Below, one piece after another: positions 16,863 through 25,838 of a DNA stretch of 64,000 nucleotides (its first letter is position 1; the number at the start of each line of letters is the position of its first letter). Source of the DNA: Neotamlana sargassicola (GTDB taxonomy: Bacteria > Bacteroidota > Bacteroidia > Flavobacteriales > Flavobacteriaceae); contig NZ_JAJAPX010000003.1 of assembly GCF_020523965.1 (NCBI RefSeq), positions 434,001 through 498,000 on the forward strand. The letters are read 5' to 3'. Position numbers and translations under genes: made by a program. The notes beneath the pieces are model-generated. The model searched no databases. It was given only the letters and a program-made list of their open reading frames with translations, and was not told the origin of the DNA.

Positions 16863-18476
16863 TTAAAACGGTGTGTTTATCCCTAATTCTTTACAAAAGC
16901 CTGTTATTACGTCGTCGGTTACATCCATCTCTTTTTCTAGCTGTTGTAATTGCTGTGATACGGCTTGTAGGTCTACAGGTGCTTCTTCTTCAAAGGTGTC
17001 TACATAGCGTGGTATGTTTAGGTTGTAATCGTTTTCTTTTACCTCGTCTAGACTGGCTACATAGCTGTATTTGTCTATGGTTGCTGGATGCGTATCATGA
17101 GATCCAGAATCAAGTTCAGGATGACAATAAGTTCTATATGTTGAAACTATTTTATCTATATGTTCTGGCAGCAATACATTTTGGGTTTTTACTTTTTCAA
17201 AATGGTTACTGGCATCTATAAACAGGATGTTGTTACTGCGTGCGCTGGTATTTCGGTCTTTTTTAAGTACTAAAATACAAGTTGGTATACCAGTACCGTA
17301 AAAAATATTAGCTGGTAGGCCTATTACGGCATCTAACTGGTTGGTGTCTGCAATAAGGTATTGGCGTATGTGACCTTCGGCAGCACCACGAAACAAAACA
17401 CCGTGTGGTAATACACACGCCATAGTTCCGTTAGTATCTAACTGGTAAATCATGTGCTGTACAAAAGCAAAATCGGCTTTACTTTTGGGTGCCATTTTTC
17501 CGTATGGTGAAAAACGCTCGTCGCTTATAATAGCATCTGGGTTCCATTTTGCAGAAAATGGCGGATTTGCTACTATGGCTTCAAACTTAAGTTCGCTGTG
17601 TACTGGCGATGGGTTGACTAGCGTATCTTCGTTATAAATATCGAAACGTTTGTAATGCACGTCGTGCATAATCATGTTCATACGTGCCAAGTTGTACGTG
17701 GTTGGGTTGCTTTCTTGCCCATAAAAGGCGCCAACTTCGTTCACTTCCTTTGCCACACGTAGTAGTAAGGAACCAGATCCGCAGGTTGGATCGTACACGC
17801 TTTTAAGTCGGTCTTTGTCTGTAGTGACTAACTGCGCTAGTATTTTAGATACTTGTTGCGGTGTATAAAACTCGCCTGCCTTTTTACCTGCTCCACTTGC
17901 AAATTGCCCAATAAGATACTCGTAGGCATCGCCTAAAATGTCGCTTTCGGCATTGTCTACATCAAAATTTATGGTTTCTAAACGGTTTAGTATTTTTACT
18001 ATAAGCTCGTTTTTGGCTTCTTCGGTTTTCCCTAGTTTGCTACTAGTAAGGTCTAAATCTTCAAAAAGGTTACCAAAATCGTCTTCGCTCTCGCTCCCCA
18101 TAGTGCTTTGCTCTATGCTGGTGAGTACTTTTTGTAAATCTTCGAGTATAAACTTGTTTACGCCTCCAGAGTTACCGCGTTTGGCGAGCTCGCTAAACAG
18201 TTCGGTTGGTTTTAAAAAATAACCTAAAGCGTCTAACGCATCGGTACGTAAGGCATCTATAAGCACTTCTTCTTGCTCGTGCCCAATAACTTGATTGTAG
18301 GTTAAACCATCTGGCGCTAACGCTTTGTTGGCTTGTAGTATCATTTTACGGCTTAGGTATTTGTAAAAAATAAAGCCTAGTATGTAATCTCTAAAATCGT
18401 CGGCATCCATATTACCACGAAGGTCGTTGGCGATGTTCCAGAGTGTTTGGTGTAGTTGTTGTTGATTTTCGGACAT
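16863..18476 (-). CDS. hsdM: Type I restriction-modification DNA methyltransferase subunit HsdM
   Basis: A 537-residue N6-adenine methyltransferase subunit that works with HsdS to protect host DNA. It has the HsdM N-terminal helical domain (LWNIANDLRGNMDADDFRDY), the SAM-binding motif DPTCGSGS (229-236), and the catalytic NPPF (304-307). Near residue 451 the sequence CHPELDSGSH interrupts an otherwise typical HsdM region between HIDKIVSTYR and IDKYSYVASL; it is the translation of a palindromic repeat inserted in frame. It is probably tolerated because it lies in a loop past the methylase core. Promoter-proximal gene of the operon. By eye it is richer in G+C than the STAND gene. Confidence 0.97.
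   Translation of the reverse strand: MSENQQQLHQTLWNIANDLRGNMDADDFRDYILGFIFYKYLSRKMILQANKALAPDGLTYNQVIGHEQEEVLIDALRTDALDALGYFLKPTELFSELAKRGNSGGVNKFILEDLQKVLTSIEQSTMGSESEDDFGNLFEDLDLTSSKLGKTEEAKNELIVKILNRLETINFDVDNAESDILGDAYEYLIGQFASGAGKKAGEFYTPQQVSKILAQLVTTDKDRLKSVYDPTCGSGSLLLRVAKEVNEVGAFYGQESNPTTYNLARMNMIMHDVHYKRFDIYNEDTLVNPSPVHSELKFEAIVANPPFSAKWNPDAIISDERFSPYGKMAPKSKADFAFVQHMIYQLDTNGTMACVLPHGVLFRGAAEGHIRQYLIADTNQLDAVIGLPANIFYGTGIPTCILVLKKDRNTSARSNNILFIDASNHFEKVKTQNVLLPEHIDKIVSTYRTYCHPELDSGSHDTHPATIDKYSYVASLDEVKENDYNLNIPRYVDTFEEEAPVDLQAVSQQLQQLEKEMDVTDDVITGFCKELGINTPF
17102..17122. repeat. Palindromic repeat inserted in the hsdM coding sequence
   Basis: ATCCAGAAT-CAA-GTTCAGGAT is an imperfect palindrome with one mismatch and one G-T pair. 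It is read in frame as HPELDSGS within HsdM. Confidence 0.6.
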
Positions 18477-18617
18477 TTATAAATGTGTACTTTTAAATTA
18501 GTACAAAAACCATAACCCTTTAAAATTAAGCATTTAAAATTTGCTGAAGAATGGCTTTTGCTATAAAAAATCTAATATATAAACTTAGTTTAATTGTTTT
18601 ATTAAATAAGTGTTTTT

Positions 18618-18995
18618 TTACATCACTTTTTCAGCTAAATACTTTTGTACCTCATAAACATCGATACTTTTATTAAACTTTTTGCTTACTGAAGGCATAT
18701 TTTCGCTAGAAATCCAGATTTTTAGTTCTGCATCTAAATCGAAAGTTCCTGAAGTTTCTAACGAAAACCTCGATATGCTTTTGTAAGGCATAGACTTATA
18801 CTCTACTTTACTTCCTGTTAAACCTTGCACATCGATAAGGATTAAGCGTTTGTTTGTAAACATAAACACATCGCGAAGTAATTTAAAGCCTAACTCTACT
18901 TGCTCGGTGCTGGTTAATAATCGCCCATATTTTTCGCTTAGTTTTTCGGCTGAAACTTCGCTCGCGTTTCCTAAAATTTTATTGAATAAGCCCAT
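18618..18995 (-). CDS. Bacterial PH domain-containing protein
   Basis: A 125-residue cytoplasmic protein with the bacterial pleckstrin-homology fold. VFMFTNKRLILIDVQGLTG followed by KVEYKSMPYKSISRFSLE is the characteristic strand pattern, with the FTNKRL motif typical of the bPH family. Function unknown; PH domains of this kind often form oligomeric rings or bind membranes. It lies 141 bp before hsdM in the same direction and 26 bp after the secreted EEP-fold enzyme gene, so it may be co-transcribed with the latter. Confidence 0.8.
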   Translation of the reverse strand: MGLFNKILGNASEVSAEKLSEKYGRLLTSTEQVELGFKLLRDVFMFTNKRLILIDVQGLTGSKVEYKSMPYKSISRFSLETSGTFDLDAELKIWISSENMPSVSKKFNKSIDVYEVQKYLAEKVM

Positions 18996-19021
18996 AAGTT
19001 TTATATTATTTTTTATTTGAA

Positions 19022-19942
19022 TTAATCTTGAATTGAAAAACTTAAAAACACTGGTAAATGATCGGAAATGAAACGTGCTGTTAGTAGATTTTGACAGGAT
19101 TTTACAAAATCGACTGCGTTGGCATTTACCAATGTAATTTTGTTACTATAAAATATATTATCGATACTATGATTACGATACTCGCCATTACTGCATTTTC
19201 GTTTTAAGGTGGTTTTGGTATTTTTTACGGCCGATGCAAAACCTTGTTTATACAGGTTATTCCAAACACTATGCGTTTCGTTAAGGTTAAAATCGCCTGC
19301 AATTAACAAACACTCTGTATTAAAGCGTTTTAAATAATTTTTAAAATGAATAATCTCTAACTCCGGATGGTCGTTATGTTTTCTGGAATGAAAATTAACC
19401 ACGGTAAAAGTTTTTTGAGTTGATTTAGCCTTAAACTGTGCAATAAATGGCTCGCGAACCATTTGCGCCGCTACTTCGGCATCTAAAAACGGCTTGCCTA
19501 AAAGTTGCACTTTACTGGTTTTAAAAATAAAGGCATAACGCTCGCTCATATACACCGACGGACTTTTTGTTGGGTTGCTTATGCTGTAATCCCATTTGGC
19601 ACCTTTTCGGTTTAATTCGTCTGCCAACTGCGCCACTTTTTGTGCACCCGCAGGATGTTTTGCAACTACTTCTTGTATGGCAATAATATCGTAATCTTTT
19701 AACAGATTTGCCATAATTGCAATTTCGCTGTTGTCTTTGGTTTGGCCAAAATCTTGAATATTCCAGCTAATTAGCTTTATTATTGATTTATTTATTGGTT
19801 TTTCATGGTTTAAAATGCTATCGATGTTTGTTTTTATAGTATATGATACCGAACTAGCATGTAATTGGGCATGTATTCCTAATTGAAAAAAAAGGACTAG
19901 TAAAAATGTTTTAAAAAATTTCAAGGCTTGATTTTTTAGCAT
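19022..19942 (-). CDS. Secreted endonuclease/exonuclease/phosphatase (EEP) family protein
   Basis: A 306-residue DNase I-like fold protein with an N-terminal signal peptide (KFFKTFLLVLFFQLGIHAQ). Catalytic blocks are visible in order: ISWNIQDFG, IAIQEVV (metal-binding Glu), VNFHSRKHN, IAGDFNLNE (Asp-x-Asn), and SDHLPVFLS (final Asp-His pair). This points to an extracytoplasmic metal-dependent phosphodiesterase, most likely a nuclease, although the family also contains lipid phosphatases. Extracellular nucleic acid use would suit a marine flavobacterium; that is inference. The PH-domain gene follows 26 bp later. Confidence 0.88.
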   Translation of the reverse strand: MLKNQALKFFKTFLLVLFFQLGIHAQLHASSVSYTIKTNIDSILNHEKPINKSIIKLISWNIQDFGQTKDNSEIAIMANLLKDYDIIAIQEVVAKHPAGAQKVAQLADELNRKGAKWDYSISNPTKSPSVYMSERYAFIFKTSKVQLLGKPFLDAEVAAQMVREPFIAQFKAKSTQKTFTVVNFHSRKHNDHPELEIIHFKNYLKRFNTECLLIAGDFNLNETHSVWNNLYKQGFASAVKNTKTTLKRKCSNGEYRNHSIDNIFYSNKITLVNANAVDFVKSCQNLLTARFISDHLPVFLSFSIQD

Positions 19943-20015
19943 TCATAATTCTTTTTAAAAATATCTCAATTAATTTAACTTCTTATACCAAAAAAACCTC
20001 ATTTTCAATCGCTTT

Positions 20016-20088
20016 GTCAGGTTGAGCGTAGTCGAAACCTAAGTCAACTACGTATTAAAACCTTTCGACTTCGCTCAAGGTAACATCA
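20016..20088. repeat. Stem-loop repeat (TTGAGCGNAGTCGAAA family)
   Basis: TTGAGCGTAGTCGAAA (20022-20037) pairs with TTTCGACTTCGCTCAA (20063-20078), 15 of 16 positions complementary, with a 25-nt loop. It lies in the 248-bp gene-free gap 19943-20190, after the flippase stop. A half copy of the same family is at 49274-49297. Confidence 0.65.
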
Positions 20089-20190
20089 ATATTACTTATT
20101 ATATTTTAGGTTAATTTTTTGTTTTATCATTTATCATGATCGACTAGTTCGAACCATTTAAACATCTATATGACAAAAAACGTCAATAAA

Positions 20191-21657
20191 TCACCTTAAA
20201 AACCACAAATACCGCTTTAAAATCCCGGAAATATCATTTGAAAAACGAAAACGATACACTACAAAAAGATACAAAGCAACAACAAGCGACGACTTACAAG
20301 CCATTGCTATTATTGGGTGAAACGGAAATTCCCAAAAATAAAATAACACAGAAAATACAATAATTAAACACAACGTTTTAACTGTGGCTGTTGAAAAAGG
20401 CAACATGTTAAACTTTTTATACACGAACCCAATTTTAACGGTATTGTATAAAAACACGGCAATAAAAGTCGCAATGGCTGCGCCATTAATTCCTAACATA
20501 GGAATAAAAACCATATTTAACACCACCATAATTAGCACTAAAACAACACCTAAAACCAACACCGCGCGGTAATAATCGCTATTAAACAAAATGGCATTGT
20601 TGCTCCCTAAAAGCGCATCGTAAAGCTTAGAAACACTAATAATAACAAGTACAAAAAGGCCTGAGCTGTACGCATTAGAGTTTGGCATAAGCAAATACAA
20701 CTGATTAATATTTAGCACAATTAACAAAAACACCAAACCACTAACTATTAATAAATTAAGTGAGCTTTTTTGGTATAAGTCTTTTAAAGAGCTAAAATCT
20801 TTATCGTTTAAATATTTTGCCGAAAGCGGCATTAATATTTGATGCATAGCGCGTTGTGGTACTGCAATTACTGCCGCAATATAAACCGCCACACTGTAAT
20901 AGGCTATTTTTTCGATAGCAATATAACTTCCCATCATAACTTTATCAACATCAAGCAAAACCGTAGCTACCGAACCCGCAATAATAATTAACACCGAGTA
21001 TTTTAAAACAGCACTCAGGTTATTCAATCTTTTAAAAGTTAAAATAGGCCATTTAATGCTAAAGGCATACACCTTCATCACGAGCATTTTTAGCACGTAA
21101 ACGATAACTAAGCCGTTCATAAAAGTATCTAAATCAATAATTTTAAAGTACAATAATAACAGTAAAACCATAGCGCCTGCCCTATGAAAAACTTCTTTCA
21201 TAAAAATGCCAAAAACGGTTTTCATTTGCACTTTAACCCAAGCAAAAAACACTTCAAAATAACCAAGAGAAACAGCAATAATACAAGTATGCCAAATGTA
21301 ATTTTTAATAATTTCGTTTTTAATAGCTAAAAAGTCACTTATACTTTGGTTAAAAACATAAGTCGCCCCAACAACAGGAACTACGGCAATAAGTGGCAAA
21401 AATAGCATTAAGGTTAAAAAACTATTTTGGGATGCCCGCGTTTTAAACACCGAAAAAAACTTAACCAAAGTATTATGTACACCAAAAGCCATTAACGGTG
21501 TTAAAACCGTTGCCAAAGACAACATGTAATTTACCATACCATATTGTTGCGTACTTAAAAACTTGGTATATAAAAATAAGGTATTTATACCGCCTATTAA
21601 GAACCCTAAATAGGTTAAAATGATGTTTTTAAAGGATTGATTTGCAACAATTCCCAT
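20191..21657 (-). CDS. Oligosaccharide flippase / polysaccharide biosynthesis membrane protein
   Basis: A 488-residue integral membrane protein of the MATE/MOP Wzx-like group with about 12-14 hydrophobic helices. The opening FKNIILTYLGFLIGGINTLF, with LSTQQYGMVNYMLSLATVL, is typical of polysaccharide flippases. It should move a lipid-linked glycan across the inner membrane. Its start overlaps the stop of the preceding GT4 gene by 1 bp, making it the last gene of the YfhO-GT4-flippase operon. Confidence 0.88.
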   Translation of the reverse strand: MGIVANQSFKNIILTYLGFLIGGINTLFLYTKFLSTQQYGMVNYMLSLATVLTPLMAFGVHNTLVKFFSVFKTRASQNSFLTLMLFLPLIAVVPVVGATYVFNQSISDFLAIKNEIIKNYIWHTCIIAVSLGYFEVFFAWVKVQMKTVFGIFMKEVFHRAGAMVLLLLLYFKIIDLDTFMNGLVIVYVLKMLVMKVYAFSIKWPILTFKRLNNLSAVLKYSVLIIIAGSVATVLLDVDKVMMGSYIAIEKIAYYSVAVYIAAVIAVPQRAMHQILMPLSAKYLNDKDFSSLKDLYQKSSLNLLIVSGLVFLLIVLNINQLYLLMPNSNAYSSGLFVLVIISVSKLYDALLGSNNAILFNSDYYRAVLVLGVVLVLIMVVLNMVFIPMLGINGAAIATFIAVFLYNTVKIGFVYKKFNMLPFSTATVKTLCLIIVFSVLFYFWEFPFHPIIAMACKSSLVVALYLFVVYRFRFSNDISGILKRYLWFLR

Positions 21658-22937
21658 TATAATAACTTCGCTAATTGTTCGGTTAGTGCTTTTCTATGAT
21701 ATTTTTGTAACCCAATTGGATGTACTTGTAATGCATTATTTTTATACGCATTATAATGTTGTAAGATAGTTGTTTTAACCGTATTGTAATCGCTATAAGT
21801 AAAATATTTTCCCGTGTTTGTTTGTGTAATTATAGTTTTAACATCCCAACCTTTTGGGCCTATAGCAATAATGGGGCGATGTGCTACCATGTACTCAAAT
21901 AGCTTCCCTGGAATAATGCACTTCGTATCTTCTGAATTAATCTCAACAAGCAATAATATTTGTGATTTTTTTTGAAACCTAATTGATTGTTTATGCGAAA
22001 CATAACCTACATTATTTATATAATTACTTAAATTAAAATTTTTAAGAGAATTCGCTACGCTTTCGCTTAATAAACCAACAAAATTAAGCTGTAAGTCATT
22101 GGAAAAAGATTCGTTTTCCTTTTTTAAATCACTTAAAACTTGCCATAAAATTTCGGGGTTGCGTTTAGATAATAACGAGCCAATGTGCGATATGGTGAAT
22201 TTAGAATCTAACACCGTAGTTTCAGTTTTTTCGTCGTCGTAACCGTTTGTAATGACTTCAATTGGTTTTTGTGTGATGTTTTTAAACTCTTTTTTGGTTG
22301 TAAAACTGGTTACAATTATTTTATCGGCGGTATTTAAAACTTGATGTTCTAATTTTTTATGTTTTTCTGCTGAAGATTTTAAAAGTTTTAACTGTTTATG
22401 ATAGCCAATCGTTGTCCATGGATCTCGAAAATCGGCAATCCAATTAACACCCAATTCTTGCTTTAATTTCAGACCGATTAAGTGCAAACTATGCGGCGGA
22501 CCTGTAGTAACAATAGATTCAATATTTTGTTTAGATAAAAGCGCTTTAATTGTTTTAAACGAAGGATTTACCCAATTTTTACGAGCATCAGGAATAAAGA
22601 AATTACCACGAACAAAGAGCATTAATTTCTCAATAAAACTTTGGTTTTCTTTTTCAGTAATTATACCCTTACTAATGGTTTTTGATTTGTTTTTTGAAAA
22701 CAAACCGGCCAGTTTATAAGGCTCTTTTATATGCTGTTTTATAACGGTAATGCCCGTTGGTATTTCGGCAATTAAACTCTCATCAATTAAAGGGTAGCTC
22801 GGATTTTCTGGAACAAAAACAATAGGTTCAATATTAAATTCGGGTAAGTATTTTACAAATTTTAACCAACGTTGCACACCAGGGCCGCCCGCAGGAGGCC
22901 AATAGTAGGCAATTATTAAAACTTTTTTTTTACTCAT
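21657..22937 (-). CDS. Glycosyltransferase (GT4-like)
   Basis: A 426-residue GT-B fold glycosyltransferase. The N-terminus KKVLIIAYYWPPAGGPGVQR carries the glycine-rich acceptor loop; TKCIIPGKLFEYMVAHRPII near residue 335 is the C-terminal nucleotide-sugar binding signature (ExxxxxxPxxE-like region with KLFEY). The sugar donor and acceptor cannot be read from sequence. The start lies inside the end of the YfhO gene (8-bp overlap), and its stop overlaps the flippase start by 1 bp, so three proteins act in one surface-glycan pathway. Confidence 0.88.
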   Translation of the reverse strand: MSKKKVLIIAYYWPPAGGPGVQRWLKFVKYLPEFNIEPIVFVPENPSYPLIDESLIAEIPTGITVIKQHIKEPYKLAGLFSKNKSKTISKGIITEKENQSFIEKLMLFVRGNFFIPDARKNWVNPSFKTIKALLSKQNIESIVTTGPPHSLHLIGLKLKQELGVNWIADFRDPWTTIGYHKQLKLLKSSAEKHKKLEHQVLNTADKIIVTSFTTKKEFKNITQKPIEVITNGYDDEKTETTVLDSKFTISHIGSLLSKRNPEILWQVLSDLKKENESFSNDLQLNFVGLLSESVANSLKNFNLSNYINNVGYVSHKQSIRFQKKSQILLLVEINSEDTKCIIPGKLFEYMVAHRPIIAIGPKGWDVKTIITQTNTGKYFTYSDYNTVKTTILQHYNAYKNNALQVHPIGLQKYHRKALTEQLAKLL

Positions 22938-25398
22938 TTGTTTTGTCGAGTAATCGGCCGTTTTTAAATTGATAGAATATTCCTCCTAAAATCAACAAAA
23001 ACAACAAAATAGAACTCGCTAAAGTAATTTTACTCCCTGTTTTTACAACATCTGGATCGAATTTAAACTCAATACTGTGTTTTCCTGCTGGAATGGTTAA
23101 ACCACGCAACACATAATCTACACGCATGTGCTCAACGGGTTTTCCGTCGATAAAGGTTTTCCAACCAAACGGATAATACACTTCCGAAAAGACCGCAAAA
23201 CCTTCATTTTGATTGTTGCTTTCGTATTTTAAATAGTTTGGCCTTACCTCCTTTAGTTCAATTTTTGCTAAAGAATCGACTAAATATTTTGGCTTCACCT
23301 CAAGCACGGTGTTTTGTGCTGAGAAAATGGCCTGTTGTTTATTACTTAAACTATCTAACAGTTTAATTTCATTGTTTGCCGAATCAACTTTGGTTAATGT
23401 TTCAACAAACCAAGCATTTCCATTGGCTTCATCATTTTTATAAGGAAACATATTTCCTTCTTGATCTTGCGCAATAATATACTTAGTATTCAGCATATTA
23501 AGCACATTCATATTGTTTTTAGACACGTACCATTCAAACACTTCGCTATAACGGCGTAATTCAGCAGCATTATAACCATTTAAAGAATTATGGAAATATG
23601 AAGGTTTTGAAGGCCCCGAAACCAAATCAAACACTCTAAAATGCGATTTATCTTTTAAAATTTCATTATCGATGGCATTGGCGTTAAACGGTTTGTTCAT
23701 AGCAATACTCGAAACAAAATCGTCATTATTAACATAACGCCTGTCAACTCCCACTAAATCAAACACAATTAAAATAGCGAATACAGCAATAAGCCACTGC
23801 TCTTTTAGTTTGTTTTTTAAATAGTAAAAAACACCAGCTGCAGCCAACAAAACTAAAACTAAACTTCGCAACGTATCTGTTGTAAATAATGATTTTCTAT
23901 CTGCTTTTAATGCATCAACAAAGGCTTGACCGTAGTTTTGACGATAATACCCATCGTTAGCACCAACAAAATCAAACAATGTCGATTTTAATAGTAAAAA
24001 CATTAAAGCCAAACCACCTGTGATTGCCGTGGCATATTTTAAAGCCTTTAGTTTTTCATCATCTTTCTCAAAATCATTAAACAAACGCACCAAACCAAAT
24101 ATTCCCAAGGCAGGCACACATAACTCTAAAATAACTTGAATTGAGGTTACGGCTCTAAACTTATTGTAAAGCGGCACATAATCGATAAAGAAATTGGTTA
24201 TTGGATTACTTTCTGGCATTGGGTCAGTTACAAAAAACCAATTCTTTCCAAAAGACAGTAATAACGAGAATATTGCACCACCAACAAGCCACCATTTTAA
24301 ACGCCCTTTTACCAAAAACAAAGCAAATACAAATAAAAAGATAACCACAGCGCCAATATACGCCGGAGCTTCAACAATGGGTTGATCGCCCCAGTACATC
24401 GGTGCGCTTTTTGCAAATTCGGCAGCTTCGGTAGTTGAGGCACCTAATTTTCTAACAGCTTCGTAAGTTGCAGAATCTTTACCAACATTTTCGCCATTAC
24501 CACCACCCATAAAACGTGGAATGAACAAATTAAATGTTTCAGCAATTCCATAACTAAATTGCGTAATGTAATCTTTACTTAAACCAGATGTCATTGCTTT
24601 TGGCGAGCCATCTGCATTTATTGTTAATTCACTTTTACCACGTTTACTTTCTTTTACATATTCTTGAGTAGCTAATATATTGGTTGCGTTTAAAGCAACA
24701 GACAACACCACTGCTCCAACCAAAATAGCAACCGATTTAAAAAAATGCGGTAAAGTTTTCTTTTTAAAAGCATCAATTAAATAAGCAAAACCAAGTATTA
24801 CTACCAAAAACATGAGGTAATACGTCATTTGCAAATGATTAGACACCAATTCCAATCCCATAGCTATAGTCGTTAGTAAAAAGCCTCCAGTATATTTCTT
24901 CTGAAAAACGAGCAAAATACCAGCCAAAACCAATGGCATATAAGCAATTGCATGTGCTTTACTATTATGGCCAACACCTAAAATAATGATTAAATACGTT
25001 GAAAACCCAAAAGCTAAAGCACCAAGGGCTGCGAGTTTAAAATCGACTTTAAGCACCAATAAAAGCGCGTAAAAACTAATTAAATATAAAAACAGATAAT
25101 CGGCAGGACGTGGTAAAAAACGAAGTGCTAAATCTAACTTTTTAATATAATTATGTGGGTATCGTGCTCCTAATTGATAAGTTGGCATACCACCAAATGC
25201 ACTGTTTGTCCAATACGTCTCTTCTCCTGTCGCCGCTTTAAAATCTTTTTGCTGCTTGCTCATTCCAATAAATTGAACAATATCGTTTTGATAAATAGCT
25301 TTACCTTGTAAAACAGGACTAAAATAAGCTAGAGAAACAACTACAAACCCAATTAAAATGAATAAATGAGGTAGGAATTTTTTAAAAGAAAATGTCAT
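22930..25398 (-). CDS. YfhO family membrane protein (GT-C-type)
   Basis: An 822-residue protein with about 12 hydrophobic helices and a large C-terminal extracytoplasmic domain. YfhO proteins in Bacillota and Bacteroidota resemble GT-C glycosyltransferases; in Bacillota, YfhO decorates lipoteichoic acid, which does not exist in this organism, so the acceptor is unknown. Family features include YWTNSAFGGMPTYQLGARYP after the first helix and the C-terminal beta region ending in WKTFIDGKPVEHMRVDYVLR. Co-translated with the GT4 gene (8-bp overlap); the DUF4834 gene lies 28 bp upstream. Confidence 0.9.
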   Translation of the reverse strand: MTFSFKKFLPHLFILIGFVVVSLAYFSPVLQGKAIYQNDIVQFIGMSKQQKDFKAATGEETYWTNSAFGGMPTYQLGARYPHNYIKKLDLALRFLPRPADYLFLYLISFYALLLVLKVDFKLAALGALAFGFSTYLIIILGVGHNSKAHAIAYMPLVLAGILLVFQKKYTGGFLLTTIAMGLELVSNHLQMTYYLMFLVVILGFAYLIDAFKKKTLPHFFKSVAILVGAVVLSVALNATNILATQEYVKESKRGKSELTINADGSPKAMTSGLSKDYITQFSYGIAETFNLFIPRFMGGGNGENVGKDSATYEAVRKLGASTTEAAEFAKSAPMYWGDQPIVEAPAYIGAVVIFLFVFALFLVKGRLKWWLVGGAIFSLLLSFGKNWFFVTDPMPESNPITNFFIDYVPLYNKFRAVTSIQVILELCVPALGIFGLVRLFNDFEKDDEKLKALKYATAITGGLALMFLLLKSTLFDFVGANDGYYRQNYGQAFVDALKADRKSLFTTDTLRSLVLVLLAAAGVFYYLKNKLKEQWLIAVFAILIVFDLVGVDRRYVNNDDFVSSIAMNKPFNANAIDNEILKDKSHFRVFDLVSGPSKPSYFHNSLNGYNAAELRRYSEVFEWYVSKNNMNVLNMLNTKYIIAQDQEGNMFPYKNDEANGNAWFVETLTKVDSANNEIKLLDSLSNKQQAIFSAQNTVLEVKPKYLVDSLAKIELKEVRPNYLKYESNNQNEGFAVFSEVYYPFGWKTFIDGKPVEHMRVDYVLRGLTIPAGKHSIEFKFDPDVVKTGSKITLASSILLFLLILGGIFYQFKNGRLLDKTNE

Positions 25399-25426
25399 TT
25401 AAATAAAGTGTATATGGATTTGAAAA

Positions 25427-25708
25427 TTAATCAATTTCCTCGAAATCTACATATTCTCCAACATTTTTATTCGAAGTCTTGGTGTCAGGCATTTTATCAA
25501 TGGTAACCTCGCCTTCTTTTTTCGCTTTTTGTTGATTTCGTTGTCTTTCAAACTGAGAAAATTGACCGCCAAAACGAGCTTCGGCCTTTTTTGCAACAAA
25601 CTTTAAAAAAAATGGCATAAATAAGCGTGCCAATATTTTTATTCCAAAATACACTAATAGAATAATTAAAATCGTTCTTACCAAACCAACTGCAGATGCG
25701 TATTGCAT
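25427..25708 (-). CDS. DUF4834 family small membrane protein
   Basis: A 93-residue protein beginning MQYASAVGLVRTILIILLVY, with one membrane helix and a basic/acidic tail (KKAEARFGGQFSQFERQRNQ). This is the Bacteroidota DUF4834 pattern; no function is known. A longer frame opens with TTG at 25724-25726, but that triplet is the last part of a TATTTTTG promoter box, so ATG 25706-25708 is preferred. It lies 28 bp upstream of YfhO and may be the first gene of that operon. Confidence 0.8.
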   Translation of the reverse strand: MQYASAVGLVRTILIILLVYFGIKILARLFMPFFLKFVAKKAEARFGGQFSQFERQRNQQKAKKEGEVTIDKMPDTKTSNKNVGEYVDFEEID

Positions 25709-25723
25709 AAAATAATTTTTTAA

Positions 25724-25731
25724 CAAAAATA
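25724..25731 (-). promoter_or_regulatory. -7 promoter box of DUF4834 (and likely the YfhO operon)
   Basis: TATTTTTG on the minus strand matches TAnnTTTG exactly, 15 bp before the preferred ATG. Confidence 0.55.
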
Positions 25732-25785
25732 CAATTCTAAATATTTAAAAAACGGTGAAAAACGATAAAAAAATTATAAAATCTC

Positions 25786-25793
25786 TATATTTG
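25786..25793 (+). promoter_or_regulatory. -7 promoter box of the outer-membrane transporter-like gene
   Basis: TATATTTG, exact match. It lies 45 bp before ATG 25839 and downstream of an earlier in-frame GTG, which is therefore unlikely to be the start. Confidence 0.6.
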
Positions 25794-25838
25794 AAGTTCC
25801 TATTTATACATAACACCAATAATCACCTGTTTTACCTT

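Noticed and set aside
7985-18617. Accessory region as a tRNA-integrated genomic island
   Set aside because: The tRNA-tail duplication is only 170 bp away from the tRNA, no integrase is present, and I found no matching tRNA-tail copy on the far side of hsdM.
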